From Methylomonas albis (GTDB lineage: Bacteria > Pseudomonadota > Gammaproteobacteria > Methylococcales > Methylomonadaceae): a stretch of DNA of 64,000 nucleotides. Position 1 is the first letter of the stretch. Each line of letters begins with the position of its first letter. The translations under genes were made by a program, and so were the position numbers. The stretch is from NCBI RefSeq assembly GCF_014850955.1, contig NZ_JACXSS010000001.1, forward strand, positions 2,356,001 through 2,420,000. The letters run 5' to 3'. The notes beneath the pieces are model-generated. The model did no database searches. It worked only from the letters and a program-made list of their open reading frames with translations, and was not told the origin of the DNA. Positions 63,439 to 64,000 of this stretch are shown here, in pieces.

Positions 63439-64000
63439 GCAAAAATCTCACTCAAAAAGTTTTGCATGGCTTGCCAAGAGCGGCGATCGGCAACTGCTTG
63501 ATAAACTGTGCCGAAATCCGGATTGTTGGCGACAGGGTTGGTAAACGCATGCTTGGTATGACCGTAACTATGCAACTGCCAATCCGCACCCGCTTTAGTG
63601 AGCTCTTTTTGTATGGCACTTACTTGTTCAACAGATGCCATCGGATCATCGTAACCGTGCAACATCAACACCTTGGCCTTAATCCTAGGGTTAGCAAGAT
63701 TTTCAGGCGCGCCGAGCAGTCCGTGAAACGATACTACCCCACGAATATCCACGCCAGTCCGCGCCAAATCCAGCGCGCATAAGCCACCAAAACAAAATCC
63801 AATCGCTGCAACTCTACCGTTATCAGCCCACGGCATCAGCTTGACCGTCAATAGCGCCGCATGCAAGCGCTGCTGAAGCTTTGCTCGGTCTGCTATAAAA
63901 GGCTGCATCAATGTGGCATTTTCTTCCGGACTTTTTCCTAGCACGCCTTTGCCATACATATCAGTAGCAAACGCTAGATACCCTAATTCCGCTAGTTTTA
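63435..64000 (-). CDS. Dienelactone hydrolase family protein (5' end outside window)
   Basis: The frame stays open to the right edge (LAELGYLAFATDMYGKGVLG before the first internal Met at 63959), so the start lies outside. Visible features are the nucleophile in IGFCFGGLCALDLA, the Asp in LMLHGYDDPMAS and the His in YGHTKHAFTNP. Such enzymes hydrolyse dienelactones or other small esters. About 188 residues are present. Confidence 0.88.
   Translation of the reverse strand, partial: KLAELGYLAFATDMYGKGVLGKSPEENATLMQPFIADRAKLQQRLHAALLTVKLMPWADNGRVAAIGFCFGGLCALDLARTGVDIRGVVSFHGLLGAPENLANPRIKAKVLMLHGYDDPMASVEQVSAIQKELTKAGADWQLHSYGHTKHAFTNPVANNPDFGTVYQAVADRRSWQAMQNFLSEIFA

Overview
The window looks like a chromosomal segment of a gammaproteobacterium, most likely a methanotroph of the Methylococcales (Methylomonas-like). 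Evidence for this is the gammaproteobacterial supraoperon gyrA-serC-pheA-hisC-tyrA-aroA-cmk-rpsA-ihfB, a complete ccmABCDEFGHI cytochrome c maturation operon, feoABC, and a periplasmic SRPBCC protein that resembles MxaD of the methanol oxidation system. The genus is an inference from gene content; no rRNA is present.

Layout. 1-4.7 kb is core genome: the 5' part of ppk1 (minus), then cysM, rlmD, an L,D-transpeptidase and truA (plus). 4.7-9.5 kb is an accessory stretch: the 3' remnant of a tRNA with its terminator, two decayed DUF2130 gene fragments, a ParDE toxin-antitoxin pair with a palindromic operator, an AT-rich P-loop NTPase, and a REP-associated tyrosine transposase (RAYT) with clusters of REP-like palindromes, then yaeQ and tRNA-Leu(TAA). 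9.7-17.4 kb holds aspC, sbcB, the MxaD-like protein, a beta-propeller protein and feoABC with a Fur box. Just upstream of feoA, at 17477-17504, is a sequence matching the XerCD dif site at 25 of 28 positions by eye, so the replication terminus probably lies here.

17.6-34.2 kb is the second accessory block. It holds an O-methyltransferase with a frameshifted TetR gene; an AT-rich retron operon (promoter, structured msr-msd-like RNA, a 66-residue membrane peptide, a reverse transcriptase with the retron NAxxH and VTG motifs, and a cold-shock-domain protein); RelBE and HigBA modules with partial duplication and a nonsense mutation; then a run of minus-strand singletons (GFA, AraC-GyrI, alpha/beta hydrolase, DUF6624, PaiB, tautomerase, class I amidotransferase, PNPOx-like, two HAD proteins, an HExxH peptidase, GNAT) and a doubly frameshifted methyltransferase.

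34.2-64 kb is core genome again: hemN joined to ccmI-H-G-F-E-D-C-B-A (minus), divergent purEK, ftsH, an RND efflux pump with its adaptor, two alpha/beta hydrolases, the aromatic amino acid/ribosomal supraoperon starting at gyrA with a recognisable promoter, and a dienelactone hydrolase gene that runs off the right edge.

The most interesting system is the retron operon at 20843-22784. It has a full ncRNA-effector-RT-partner layout, an unusual LLDD catalytic motif, and two small accessory proteins. All calls come from reading the sequence; no database search was run.
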